A stretch of DNA of 32,457 bases from Rhodocyclaceae bacterium. Lineage in GTDB: Bacteria; Pseudomonadota; Gammaproteobacteria; Burkholderiales; Rhodocyclaceae. This document shows, one piece after another, positions 26,009 through 32,457 of the stretch. The translations under genes and the position numbers were made by a program. The DNA is taken from assembly GCA_027492775.1 (NCBI GenBank), contig JAPUEC010000260.1, positions 1 through 32,457 of the forward strand, written 5' to 3'. The notes under the pieces were generated by a model. That model saw only the letters and a program-made list of their open reading frames with translations. It had not been told where the DNA came from and searched no databases. How positions within the stretch are numbered: position 1 is the stretch's first letter; each line of letters begins with the position of its first letter.

Positions 26009-26123
26009 AATAAGACTCCCTGAAGTGAGCTCTCCTCGAGCCTTCGCGGTTAATAAACCTGCCCATCATAACTGATATCCATACGTCATTGATGCGCAGC
26101 AACAAAATAAGCTTTTCATGCCA
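26009..26123 (-). promoter_or_regulatory. intergenic leader before the EPS block, possible promoter
   Basis: This 115-bp gap lies between the ABC permease stop and the TTG start of the export gene and is AT-richer than its surroundings. On the minus strand a TATGAT box is visible (about 26069-26064), but there is no good -35 hexamer 16-18 bases upstream. I searched for a GG-N10-GC sigma-54 signature and found no convincing one. It may contain the main promoter of the EPS operon, or the operon may read through from the permeases. Confidence 0.35.
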
Positions 26124-27341
26124 TCAGACACCATGGCGCAGGGCATCCACCACATCCATCCGGGACGCACGCCTCGCCGGCAGCAACGATGCGAGGCAAG
26201 AAGCGACGAATCCCACCGCTCCCGCCGCCATTACCCCCATCAGATCGAGGCGGATGACCGCGGTGTACCCCAGGTTGGCGTTCGGTGGCGGCGGCATGGG
26301 AATGCCGATGGCCGAGATCGCCATCGCCGCCAGGCATCCCAGAAGCATGCCGAGGATGGCGCCGATCAGCCCGAGCATGGCGCTCTCCGCCATGATCAGA
26401 GTGAAGATATTGATCGGCCGATTCCCCAGCGCACGCATGGTGCCGAATTCGCGGGTACGTTCGAAAAGGGTCATGTTGATGCTGTTGGCAACACTGAGAA
26501 GCACCATGAGCAAAATGATCAAACGCAGAACCCCGAACTGGCGGTCATACAGTTCCTTCGCCTTTTCGTAGAAATCCGACAATTCATTCCATGCGAAGAC
26601 TTCATATCCCTGTTTTTCCAATTGCGGCGCCAGCGTCGCCAAGACCTTTTTCGTGTCTTCGGTGTGCTTGAGCATCACCACCAGCAGATGCGCCGCCTGG
26701 GTATCCATCAATTCGCGCGCCGCGGATAGCGGGATTCGCACCGCGCGCGCGTCAAAATCTTTCGAGAAGCTCTGAAACACTCCTTGCACTTCGAAATCCA
26801 GCGTATTCACCGCACCTTGGGAAAGACGCATGACCAAGGTCACCCGGTCTCCGACCTTGAGGCCCAGAGAGCGTGCGACGCCCTGCCCGATCACGATGCC
26901 ATCGGCCGAAGAATCGACCAGCGGACCGCCCTGGATGTAACGAAGGTAGGTTCCGATCGCCGCCTCGCCGCTGGGCTCAATGCCCTCGCCAATAATTCCG
27001 AGGTCGCGTTTTCCATTATTCAGGACACCGGCAAATCCCAAACGTGCTACAACGCTCTGAACGCCGACGCTGCCAGAAAGTTCCGCGCCGACTTTTTCCG
27101 GGGCCTCGATCAGGTAGTTTTCAGGGGCGCGCGTCTTGCCCTCGCGGTAGCCTTTCTTGGCAACCTGGACATGGCCGGTCTGGGAATGAATGATGGCTTC
27201 GGCCAGCTGGACAAAAATATCCTGAACGAAGCCGCCCGCCATAATCAGGCTGGCAACGCCGATGGCGATCGCCAGCAGGGTTGCCGCCGACCGGGAGCGG
27301 TGGCGGAAGACGTTGCGCAAGGCCAATTGGATGTAGAGCAT
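26124..27341 (-). CDS. FtsX/MacB-type ABC transporter permease
   Basis: A 405-residue inner-membrane permease with the four-helix FtsX topology. The first helix (about 19-39) follows LALRNVFRHRSRSAATLLA, a typical cytoplasmic start. A large periplasmic MacB-like domain (about 45-265) begins with IIHSQTGHVQVAKKGY. Three C-terminal helices follow (VLRLIILLMVLLSVANSIN, MLGLIGAILGMLLGCLA, MGVMAAGAVGFVASCLAS), ending in LPARRASRMDVVDALRHGV. It is paralogous to the adjacent permease and starts 2 bp after it. Such pairs form the membrane part of a type VII ABC transporter that moves lipids or lipoproteins, or works mechanically across the envelope. Neither an ATPase nor a periplasmic adaptor gene is adjacent. 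Confidence 0.9.
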   Translation of the reverse strand: MLYIQLALRNVFRHRSRSAATLLAIAIGVASLIMAGGFVQDIFVQLAEAIIHSQTGHVQVAKKGYREGKTRAPENYLIEAPEKVGAELSGSVGVQSVVARLGFAGVLNNGKRDLGIIGEGIEPSGEAAIGTYLRYIQGGPLVDSSADGIVIGQGVARSLGLKVGDRVTLVMRLSQGAVNTLDFEVQGVFQSFSKDFDARAVRIPLSAARELMDTQAAHLLVVMLKHTEDTKKVLATLAPQLEKQGYEVFAWNELSDFYEKAKELYDRQFGVLRLIILLMVLLSVANSINMTLFERTREFGTMRALGNRPINIFTLIMAESAMLGLIGAILGMLLGCLAAMAISAIGIPMPPPPNANLGYTAVIRLDLMGVMAAGAVGFVASCLASLLPARRASRMDVVDALRHGV

Positions 27342-27343
27342 GG

Positions 27344-28567
27344 CTATTGATTGCAGCGCAAGGCATCGACCACGTTCATCCGGCTTGCCTTCCAGGCCGG
27401 CATCAAACTGGCGATGATGGTTGTCAAAAAAGCCAGAAGCAGCGCATCGCGCGCGAGCGCCGGCGTCACGATGATCTGCGCGACATAACCGTGCGCCATC
27501 CCCGGCGGCGGCGGCATCGGGATGCCGATGGCGGAGATAAGCGTCGCCAAGCCATAGCCGAGGACGATTCCGGCCACGCCGCCCAGAACGCCGATCATCA
27601 TGCCTTCGATCAAGAACAACAGCATGATCATGCGCTGACGCACACCGATAGCCAGACTCGTACCGATTTCCGTGGTGCGTTCGAGCACCGTTACCGTCTG
27701 CGTGTTAGAGATCGTCAAGATGATGATCAGGCCGATGATCAATTTCATGACATCGACCTGCTTGGAATAGAGCGCGACCGTCTTGTTGTAGAAATCGGCG
27801 AGCTGGGTCCATGGCACGACCTCAAAATCCTTGCCATCCAGCCGGGAGGAAATGGCGGCCGCGGCTTCTTCGGTGCGCTCCGCGCCATCCAGCAGCACCA
27901 CCCATGAAGTTGCCCCCTCGACCCGCATCAGCTTGCGCGCTTGTCCAATCGGCAGGCGCAATGCCGAATCGTCGTAGTCCTTGTAGATGGTGGCGAACGT
28001 GCCGGTCACCTCGACCTCGATGGCGTTGGGGCTGCCGCTGGCAGTGGTCGCCAACAACACGACCTTGTCTCCGGGTTGAACACCGAGGCTTTTTGCCAGA
28101 CCCTCGCCAAGAATCACCGCAGGGGTGTTGCCGCCCTCGAGATTTCGCCCCGCCATGATGTTGATGCGTCGGCTGACGGGCTTCTCGCCTTCGGGATCGA
28201 TGCCTTCGCCGACGAAGGGAATGGTGGTTTCACCATGCGCAATCAGGCCATTGAAAGCCAAACGCGGGGTGAGGGCCGAAACGCCATGCAAGGCGTGAAT
28301 ATCGCGTTCCGCCTTGGACTTCGCCGGCAGCAAATAGCGGTAAGGATCGGCAATGCCCTTGTCGAAATAGCCCGGCCGCACCACCTGCAGGTGACCCAAC
28401 TGGGAGTGGATGGTCGCTTCCCGCATGTCATGGAAAATCCAGGCGATGAATCCGCCTGCGAGCAGAAAGGCAACGATGCCGGCGGCGACAGTGAAGACCG
28501 CTACCAGCGTGCGCTTCGGATTTCGCCGAAGATTGCGGACGGCGAGGCTAAGGATGGCTAGTCGCAT
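27344..28567 (-). CDS. FtsX/MacB-type ABC transporter permease
   Basis: A 407-residue permease homologous to its neighbour at 26124-27341. The shared features are LAVRNLRRNPKRTLVAVFTV at the start, ATIHSQLGHLQVVRPGYFD opening the periplasmic domain, LIIGLIIILTISNTQTV in the second helix, and MPAWKASRMNVVDALRCNQ at the C-terminus. I place the start at the ATG at 28567 because it aligns with the paralogue. An ATG at 28597 would add ten residues, and neither has a good ribosome site. It is probably the first gene of a minus-strand unit that may read into the EPS locus. The pair probably forms a heterodimer. The substrate is unknown, and the missing ATPase must come from elsewhere in the genome. 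Confidence 0.9.
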   Translation of the reverse strand: MRLAILSLAVRNLRRNPKRTLVAVFTVAAGIVAFLLAGGFIAWIFHDMREATIHSQLGHLQVVRPGYFDKGIADPYRYLLPAKSKAERDIHALHGVSALTPRLAFNGLIAHGETTIPFVGEGIDPEGEKPVSRRINIMAGRNLEGGNTPAVILGEGLAKSLGVQPGDKVVLLATTASGSPNAIEVEVTGTFATIYKDYDDSALRLPIGQARKLMRVEGATSWVVLLDGAERTEEAAAAISSRLDGKDFEVVPWTQLADFYNKTVALYSKQVDVMKLIIGLIIILTISNTQTVTVLERTTEIGTSLAIGVRQRMIMLLFLIEGMMIGVLGGVAGIVLGYGLATLISAIGIPMPPPPGMAHGYVAQIIVTPALARDALLLAFLTTIIASLMPAWKASRMNVVDALRCNQ

Positions 28568-28611
28568 GAATTTGTTGGGGAAACTTCCGCAGGCCATTTA
28601 TTGTTGGCGTC

Positions 28612-28617
28612 ACTATA
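28612..28617 (-). promoter_or_regulatory. candidate -10 box for the ABC permease genes
   Basis: On the minus strand the divergent intergenic region contains TATAGT, a good -10 hexamer about 40 bases upstream of the permease start at 28567. The best -35 candidate, TTGCAT, is 19 bases further upstream, which is longer than ideal. The signal is plausible but weak. The rest of the 142-bp divergent gap (28568-28709) shows no clear promoter for the plus-strand oxidase. Confidence 0.35.
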
Positions 28618-28709
28618 GCCCCAACTCGCTGAAAATATGCAACTTGCGACGGAATCCTTTCCAGGCTGAGACGGTCAACAATGTCATTGTGATCTTGGGC
28701 GGGATTGTC

Positions 28710-30305
28710 ATGGACGTGGATCAGGCATTGTGGGAATGGCGCGATATTCTGGGCGATTCGAGGGTCCTCGGCGCCGAGTCGGCAACAACGATCTACAGCG
28801 TCGACGCCAGCGGTTTCCAGCGCCGTATCGCCGGTGCCCTGAAAATCAAGGATGCGAGTTCGCTACCGGCGATCGTCTCGATCGCCAGCCGCCTCGGCAT
28901 TCCGATCTACCCGATCAGCACCGGCAAGAACTGGGGCTACGGCACTTCGCTGCCCGTACGCGACGACTGCGTCATCGTGGACCTCGGCGAACTCAACCGT
29001 ATCCTGGACTTCGACGCCGAACTTGGCGTTGTCACCCTCGAACCCGGCGTCACCCAGCAGCAACTGGCGGAATTCCTCGAACAAGGCGGCCATCCTTTCC
29101 TGGTTCCGGTCACCGGTGCCGGCCCGAAGTGCAGCCTGGTCGGCAACGCGCTCGAGCGCGGCTATGGGATCACGCCGCATGCCGACCACTTCGGCGCGGT
29201 CACTGACCTGGAAGCGGTGCTCGCCGATGGCAGCATCTACCGGACGGCACTGCATGAAGCCGCCGGCGAGGATTTGGCGCGGCTCTTCAAATGGGGACTC
29301 GGACCCTATTCGGCGGGATTGTTCACCCAGAGCGGATTCGGTATCGTCACCCGCATGACCATCGCCCTGGCGCGTCGGCCGGAACAGGTCAAGGCCTTCC
29401 TCTTCAGCCTGCGCTCCGACGATTTGCTGGAAACAGCCGTTGAACGCATCCGCGGCCTGCTCGCCGCACTTCCCGGAACCGTCGGCGCCGTCAACTTGAT
29501 GAACCAGCGCCGGGTCCTGGCCATGTCCTCCCCCTTCCCTTCCGACCAACTCGACGCCCAAGGCATGATCCCGGAAGCTCTCCTGCAAAAGATGGGGCGG
29601 CAATATCAGATATTTCCGTGGACTGGCTTCGGAACGCTGTATGGAACACGGCGCATGGTCAAGGCAGCCCAGAGCGAAATTCGTCGGGCGCTGTCGGGCG
29701 TCGCCAGCCGGCTGATCTTTCTGAGTCCGACTCAGGCGCAAACGCTGGCGGATCTTGCCCGCTTTGTCCCGGGAGCGGGTGCCCAGAAACTGGCGAGGAC
29801 GGCGGCCACGCTCGCGAAATCGCTGCAACTTGTCGCCGGCCGGCCCAACGAAACCGCCCTCCCCTTGTGTTACTGGCGAAACCCGGGCGCGCCAAAGGGC
29901 CCGGGGCTCGACCCGGCGCGCGACGGCTGTGGCCTCATCTGGTATGCGCCCCTGGTCCCGATGCGTCCTCAGGCGGTGCGCCAGTATGTCGACATGGTCC
30001 GGCGCGTGGCGTTTGCCCACCGCATTGAACCGTTGATCACCTTTACTTCCGTCAGCGACAAGATTTTCGATAGCACCGTGCCGCTGATATTCGAGCGTGA
30101 GGATGCGCTGGCCCAGAAAAGTGCCGAGGAGTGCTATCACGACCTGTTGTCGGCTGGCCACGCCATCGGATGTTTCCCCTATCGCGTCGGAATCAACACC
30201 ATGGCGACGCTGAGCGGCGCCATGGAGCATTCGCGCACGTTCCATGCTCGCCTTCGGGCTGCCCTCGATCCGGCGGATATCCTCTCCCCGGGGCGGTACA
30301 GCTGA
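28710..30305 (+). CDS. FAD-linked oxidoreductase, VAO/4-cresol dehydrogenase family
   Basis: A 531-residue flavoprotein. The FAD-binding PCMH domain (about 45-230) has PIYPISTGKNWGYGTS at 66-80, very like the pyrophosphate loop of 4-cresol methylhydroxylase and vanillyl-alcohol oxidase. VIVDLGELNRIL, VTLEPGVTQQQLAEFL and GNALERGYGITPHADHFG follow in the family order. The C-terminal cap domain ends with LRAALDPADILSPGRYS, the usual end of this superfamily. There is no signal peptide, so it is likely cytoplasmic. I start at the ATG at 28710 (the frame is open from 28410 inside the permease gene), with only a weak GGGCGG ahead. No cytochrome subunit gene (as for cresol dehydrogenase) is next to it. 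The substrate, perhaps a phenolic alcohol, is not predictable. Confidence 0.87.
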   Translation: MDVDQALWEWRDILGDSRVLGAESATTIYSVDASGFQRRIAGALKIKDASSLPAIVSIASRLGIPIYPISTGKNWGYGTSLPVRDDCVIVDLGELNRILDFDAELGVVTLEPGVTQQQLAEFLEQGGHPFLVPVTGAGPKCSLVGNALERGYGITPHADHFGAVTDLEAVLADGSIYRTALHEAAGEDLARLFKWGLGPYSAGLFTQSGFGIVTRMTIALARRPEQVKAFLFSLRSDDLLETAVERIRGLLAALPGTVGAVNLMNQRRVLAMSSPFPSDQLDAQGMIPEALLQKMGRQYQIFPWTGFGTLYGTRRMVKAAQSEIRRALSGVASRLIFLSPTQAQTLADLARFVPGAGAQKLARTAATLAKSLQLVAGRPNETALPLCYWRNPGAPKGPGLDPARDGCGLIWYAPLVPMRPQAVRQYVDMVRRVAFAHRIEPLITFTSVSDKIFDSTVPLIFEREDALAQKSAEECYHDLLSAGHAIGCFPYRVGINTMATLSGAMEHSRTFHARLRAALDPADILSPGRYS

Positions 30306-30335
30306 ACCTGTCGACTTTCCTTACAAGGATTCCCC

Positions 30336-30391
30336 AAATTGACAAGTAGGCAGCTTCGCCCAAGCGATAGCTGATGATAAATTGACAAATA
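30336..30391 (+). repeat. two 13-bp direct repeats upstream of the PEP-CTERM gene
   Basis: AAATTGACAA(G/A)TA occurs at 30336-30348 and again at 30379-30391, start to start 43 bases, close to four helical turns. Such same-face direct repeats upstream of a sigma-54 type promoter can be activator binding sites. The second copy contains TTGACA, so it may also be part of a sigma-70 promoter. The function is inferred only. Confidence 0.5.
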
Positions 30392-30409
30392 ATCAAATAG
30401 TTATAAATA
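30382..30409 (+). promoter_or_regulatory. possible sigma-70 promoter for the PEP-CTERM gene
   Basis: TTGACA (30382-30387) is a perfect -35 hexamer. TAAATA lies 16 bases later (30404-30409) as a fair -10 hexamer, in very AT-rich DNA. It would give a leader of about 95 bases. It overlaps the direct repeat and is a competing or additional promoter to the sigma-54 site. Confidence 0.4.
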
Positions 30410-30422
30410 AGCCGCACTCCCC

Positions 30423-30438
30423 TGGCACAGCAGATGCT
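30423..30438 (+). promoter_or_regulatory. sigma-54 (-24/-12) promoter candidate for the PEP-CTERM gene
   Basis: TGGCACA-N4-ATGCT matches the sigma-54 consensus TGGCACR-N4-TTGCW at all but one of the specified positions. GG (30424-30425) and GC (30436-30437) are exactly ten bases apart. The start of transcription would be near 30449, about 63 bases before the ATG. Known biology supports it: PEP-CTERM genes in Zoogloea-type bacteria are reported to depend on RpoN and the PrsK/PrsR two-component system. No activator gene lies in the window. Confidence 0.7.
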
Positions 30439-30511
30439 TACGAGGAAGCATGCGGAAATTGAAATCAAAAACCGCGCGATATTCCCCCACAGGTTCATTA
30501 GGAGAAACTAA

Positions 30512-31258
30512 ATGAAAGCAATCAAAAAGGCGGTTCTGGCTTCGGCAGTAGCCCTGGCTCTGACCGGCTCGGCATACGCCTCGCCGATTAATGTTGGCGG
30601 CGTGGTCTGGGATCCGAATTCGGCCCAGGACTTTTCCGGCGTTAGCGCGACTCTGAGCCAGACGATCAACCCGGCAACGGGCGAACTGTCCGGCTTCGGC
30701 GTCATCACCACGCTCAATGGTCAACCGGTGAGCAGCTTCTGCCCGGGTTGCGAATTGACCGTGCGTTACTCCGGTTACACCCCGATCGGCGGCGTTGCCC
30801 TTCCGGGTCCTGGCGGCGGCGGCACGGCCATCAGCTACACCGGCGGCCTGGTCAATGTCTACGTCGACCATACCCCCAACGCCCCGGTGAGCGATCCCTC
30901 CCTGCTGAACACCGCAAACACTACCGACGGCGATTTGTGGCTGTCTCTGGTTGGCCACGCGATCAACGGCGTGACCCTGACCGGCTACAACTTCTTCCCA
31001 ACCCTGCTGCTGGGCGGCGGTTTGTGGGATGTTGTCGGCGGCCTGGCCCAAGGCAACCTGGACACCAACACCAAGACCGATGGTGCCGACCTGAGCTTCT
31101 CCAACAGCTTTACCACCTTCCCGACGGGCTCGCCCCTGGTGGCTTGGGGTTCTGGCAACTTCAACGGCAACAGCATCCCCGAACCGGGTTCGCTGGCACT
31201 CGCCGGCCTGGGCCTGCTCGGTGCCGCTGCCCTGCGTCGCCGCAACAAAGCCAAGTAA
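30512..31258 (+). CDS. PEP-CTERM sorting domain protein
   Basis: A 248-residue exported protein and likely exosortase A substrate. It has a signal peptide (MKAIKKAVLASAVALALTGS, cleavage after about residue 23), a glycine-rich, probably beta-sheet mature region, and a C-terminal sorting signal: the PEP motif at 223-225, a hydrophobic helix (LALAGLGLLGAAAL) and the basic tail RRRNKAK. The mature part contains FCPGCEL, a CxxC pair at Cys77 and Cys80, which could form a disulfide or bind metal. AGGAG seven bases before the ATG is a strong ribosome site. A sigma-54 promoter candidate lies upstream and a bidirectional terminator follows. XrtA should cleave near the PEP motif and attach or release the protein at the cell surface, where it may help hold cells in EPS. 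Confidence 0.93.
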   Translation: MKAIKKAVLASAVALALTGSAYASPINVGGVVWDPNSAQDFSGVSATLSQTINPATGELSGFGVITTLNGQPVSSFCPGCELTVRYSGYTPIGGVALPGPGGGGTAISYTGGLVNVYVDHTPNAPVSDPSLLNTANTTDGDLWLSLVGHAINGVTLTGYNFFPTLLLGGGLWDVVGGLAQGNLDTNTKTDGADLSFSNSFTTFPTGSPLVAWGSGNFNGNSIPEPGSLALAGLGLLGAAALRRRNKAK

Positions 31259-31273
31259 TCGAAATACCGCTGC

Positions 31274-31303
31274 AAAAAAAGGCCCGCTTCTGCGGGCCTT
31301 TTT
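31274..31303. terminator. bidirectional intrinsic terminator
   Basis: GGCCCGC (31281-31287), loop TTCT and GCGGGCC (31292-31298) form a perfect seven-bp GC stem. It is flanked by seven A on the left and five T on the right, which extend the stem and give a U-tract in both directions. It lies 15 bases after the PEP-CTERM stop and 15 bases before the stop of the convergent minus-strand gene, so it can end both transcripts. Confidence 0.93.
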
Positions 31304-31318
31304 CTTTGGTTTTCGATT

Positions 31319-32457
31319 CTAAAAACTGTAGCGGATCTCGGAAAATATCCGGTCTTGACGGTTGTATTGACCGAAAAGACCGAGAGGTGGGCCTTTGAAG
31401 ATGTCCGCGCCGAACGTCCAGCGCCAATTCTTCTCCATCGCCCAAGTCAACTTCGGGCGGAACAGCCAATCTCCTCGGTTCAGGCTGGAGATCCACAAAG
31501 CCTGCGCTTCAACCGCATCCCCGAATTTCTTGCTTAGATAAACGCTATAGCCATTCTCGTTTTTTCGGGGAACGATGTCGGGATCGTGATCGGGGAAGTT
31601 TCGTTGGAACAGTTGAACGTTCAGACGCGTTTCCGCTGGCAATGTGAAATCCAAGCCAACCGCCCAATCGAGCGTATCCTGCCCGACCACGCCATTCGGC
31701 GCATTCAGCCGCCACACTCCGAATTTGCGCCCTTGGGTGTACACCGCTTCGCCTTTCAAAACGACCGAACCGAAATCCTTGGCCAAGGTCCCGCCAAATT
31801 GATTGATGCGCTCGTGCCGGGCCTGGAAAATCATGGTGGAACCGACAATCTCACGATAGAAAGTCGGCGAGTTATCCATGCTGCTGTAATAGAAGCCCGA
31901 GATGTCCCAACCGTTCTTCAAGGTGGAGAGACGAACACCGTAGTTTCCATGTTGCAGATTCCTTGCCGGGCGGATCTCCGGTCGATAAGCGGCACTGAAA
32001 CCCGGCGCGACCGGCTGGTAAGGATAGAAATCGGCGCCCGGCTTGCCGATCTCGTCATAGCTCGCCACCGGAATCCACACCGCTTCGGCGTGGAAATCAT
32101 CCTTGAAATACTCGGCCCGCGCCGCCCACTGCGGGATGCGAAGGCTCTCGAAATCCGGCAGGATGAATTCGCGCATGTCGCGTGCGGAAACCACGTCGGC
32201 GAAAAACAGCCCGACCATTTCCCCCCAAACCACGTGCTGGCGCCCGAGGCGGAAATCCCAATTTCCGGTGCTGTAATCGAGATAGTTTTCCCTGAGCGTC
32301 AGGTTGAAGCGCTGATTATTCGCGACCTGGGCCGGATAAAAGCTCGTGTGGTCATAGACCGCGTCGTAGTCAGCGCGGGCGCTCAATTTCCATTTGAGGC
32401 CATCGCCAAGATCACCACGCGAGGCGAGCTCGGCGCGCGTACGCATTTTTGACCAAT
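31319..32457 (-). CDS. outer-membrane beta-barrel protein, DUF1302-like (partial)
   Basis: At least 379 residues of a protein that runs off the right edge. The frame stays open to the last base, so the ATG at 32446 is probably internal and the signal peptide lies outside the window. Alternating hydrophobic and polar residues, many aromatics, and the terminal sequence FSEIRYSF (final Phe) mark an outer-membrane barrel. The region LGRQHVVWGEMVGLFFADVV and then REFILPDFESLRIPQWA recalls DUF1302-type proteins, which often sit beside lipid or hopanoid-type transporters. It is convergent with the PEP-CTERM gene and shares its terminator. On the same strand, about 2.7 kb away, are the two ABC permeases, so a trans-envelope system is conceivable. 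The family call is by resemblance only. Confidence 0.78.
   Translation of the reverse strand, partial: WSKMRTRAELASRGDLGDGLKWKLSARADYDAVYDHTSFYPAQVANNQRFNLTLRENYLDYSTGNWDFRLGRQHVVWGEMVGLFFADVVSARDMREFILPDFESLRIPQWAARAEYFKDDFHAEAVWIPVASYDEIGKPGADFYPYQPVAPGFSAAYRPEIRPARNLQHGNYGVRLSTLKNGWDISGFYYSSMDNSPTFYREIVGSTMIFQARHERINQFGGTLAKDFGSVVLKGEAVYTQGRKFGVWRLNAPNGVVGQDTLDWAVGLDFTLPAETRLNVQLFQRNFPDHDPDIVPRKNENGYSVYLSKKFGDAVEAQALWISSLNRGDWLFRPKLTWAMEKNWRWTFGADIFKGPPLGLFGQYNRQDRIFSEIRYSF

Noticed and set aside
28606-28619. GG-N10-GC pattern on the plus strand upstream of the flavoprotein gene
   Set aside because: The flanks (TGGCGTC, TAGC) depart from consensus at several key positions, and it overlaps a better minus-strand -10 box.
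1-32457. Search for tRNA or rRNA genes, CRISPR arrays, insertion sequences and prophage genes
   Set aside because: No repeat-spacer pattern, transposase, integrase or RNA gene was recognised by eye anywhere in the window.

Overview
The window looks like GC-rich chromosomal DNA from a betaproteobacterium, most likely a member of the Rhodocyclales (the Zoogloea, Dechloromonas, Accumulibacter type). This rests on the gene set, not on any database search. The main content is an exopolysaccharide (EPS) biosynthesis and PEP-CTERM/exosortase A (XrtA) locus. It runs almost without a break on the minus strand from about 26008 down to 99. No RNA genes, CRISPR arrays or insertion sequences were seen.

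Read in the direction of transcription (right to left), the locus opens with envelope machinery: a Wza-like export lipoprotein (25382-26008), a Wzz-like chain-length protein (23762-25303), a tyrosine autokinase with a Tyr-Gly repeat tail (22840-23754), a PEP-CTERM-type outer-membrane beta-barrel (21172-22818) and an ExeA-like ATPase (20054-21166). Next come UDP-GlcNAc 2-epimerase (18909-20057), a polysaccharide deacetylase (17893-18774), a FemAB-like protein (16809-17846) and a glycosyltransferase (15598-16812). Exosortase A fused to an EpsI domain (14018-15592) and an asparagine-synthase-like amidotransferase (12043-14007) follow. The distal part holds an acyltransferase, three glycosyltransferases, a 55-residue membrane protein, an O-antigen-ligase-like polymerase, a deacetylase-glycosyltransferase fusion, a pyruvyltransferase-like protein, a second acyltransferase and a last glycosyltransferase. 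Many junctions are ATGA or GTGA overlaps, so long co-transcribed and translationally coupled blocks are likely.

Right of the EPS locus are two tandem FtsX/MacB-type ABC permeases on the minus strand (26124-28567) with no ATPase gene beside them. Divergent from these, on the plus strand, are a VAO/4-cresol-dehydrogenase-type flavoprotein (28710-30305) and a PEP-CTERM protein (30512-31258), a likely substrate of the encoded exosortase. A good sigma-54 (-24/-12) promoter candidate precedes the PEP-CTERM gene. A bidirectional terminator (31274-31303) separates it from a convergent outer-membrane beta-barrel gene that runs off the right edge.

Taken together, the locus would build, polymerise, modify (O-acyl, pyruvyl and de-N-acetyl groups) and export a polysaccharide. 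XrtA would process PEP-CTERM proteins for the cell surface, a combination known to underlie floc and biofilm formation in this group. No initiating sugar-phosphate transferase, Wzx flippase, or PrsK/PrsR/PrsT regulator gene is present in the window.
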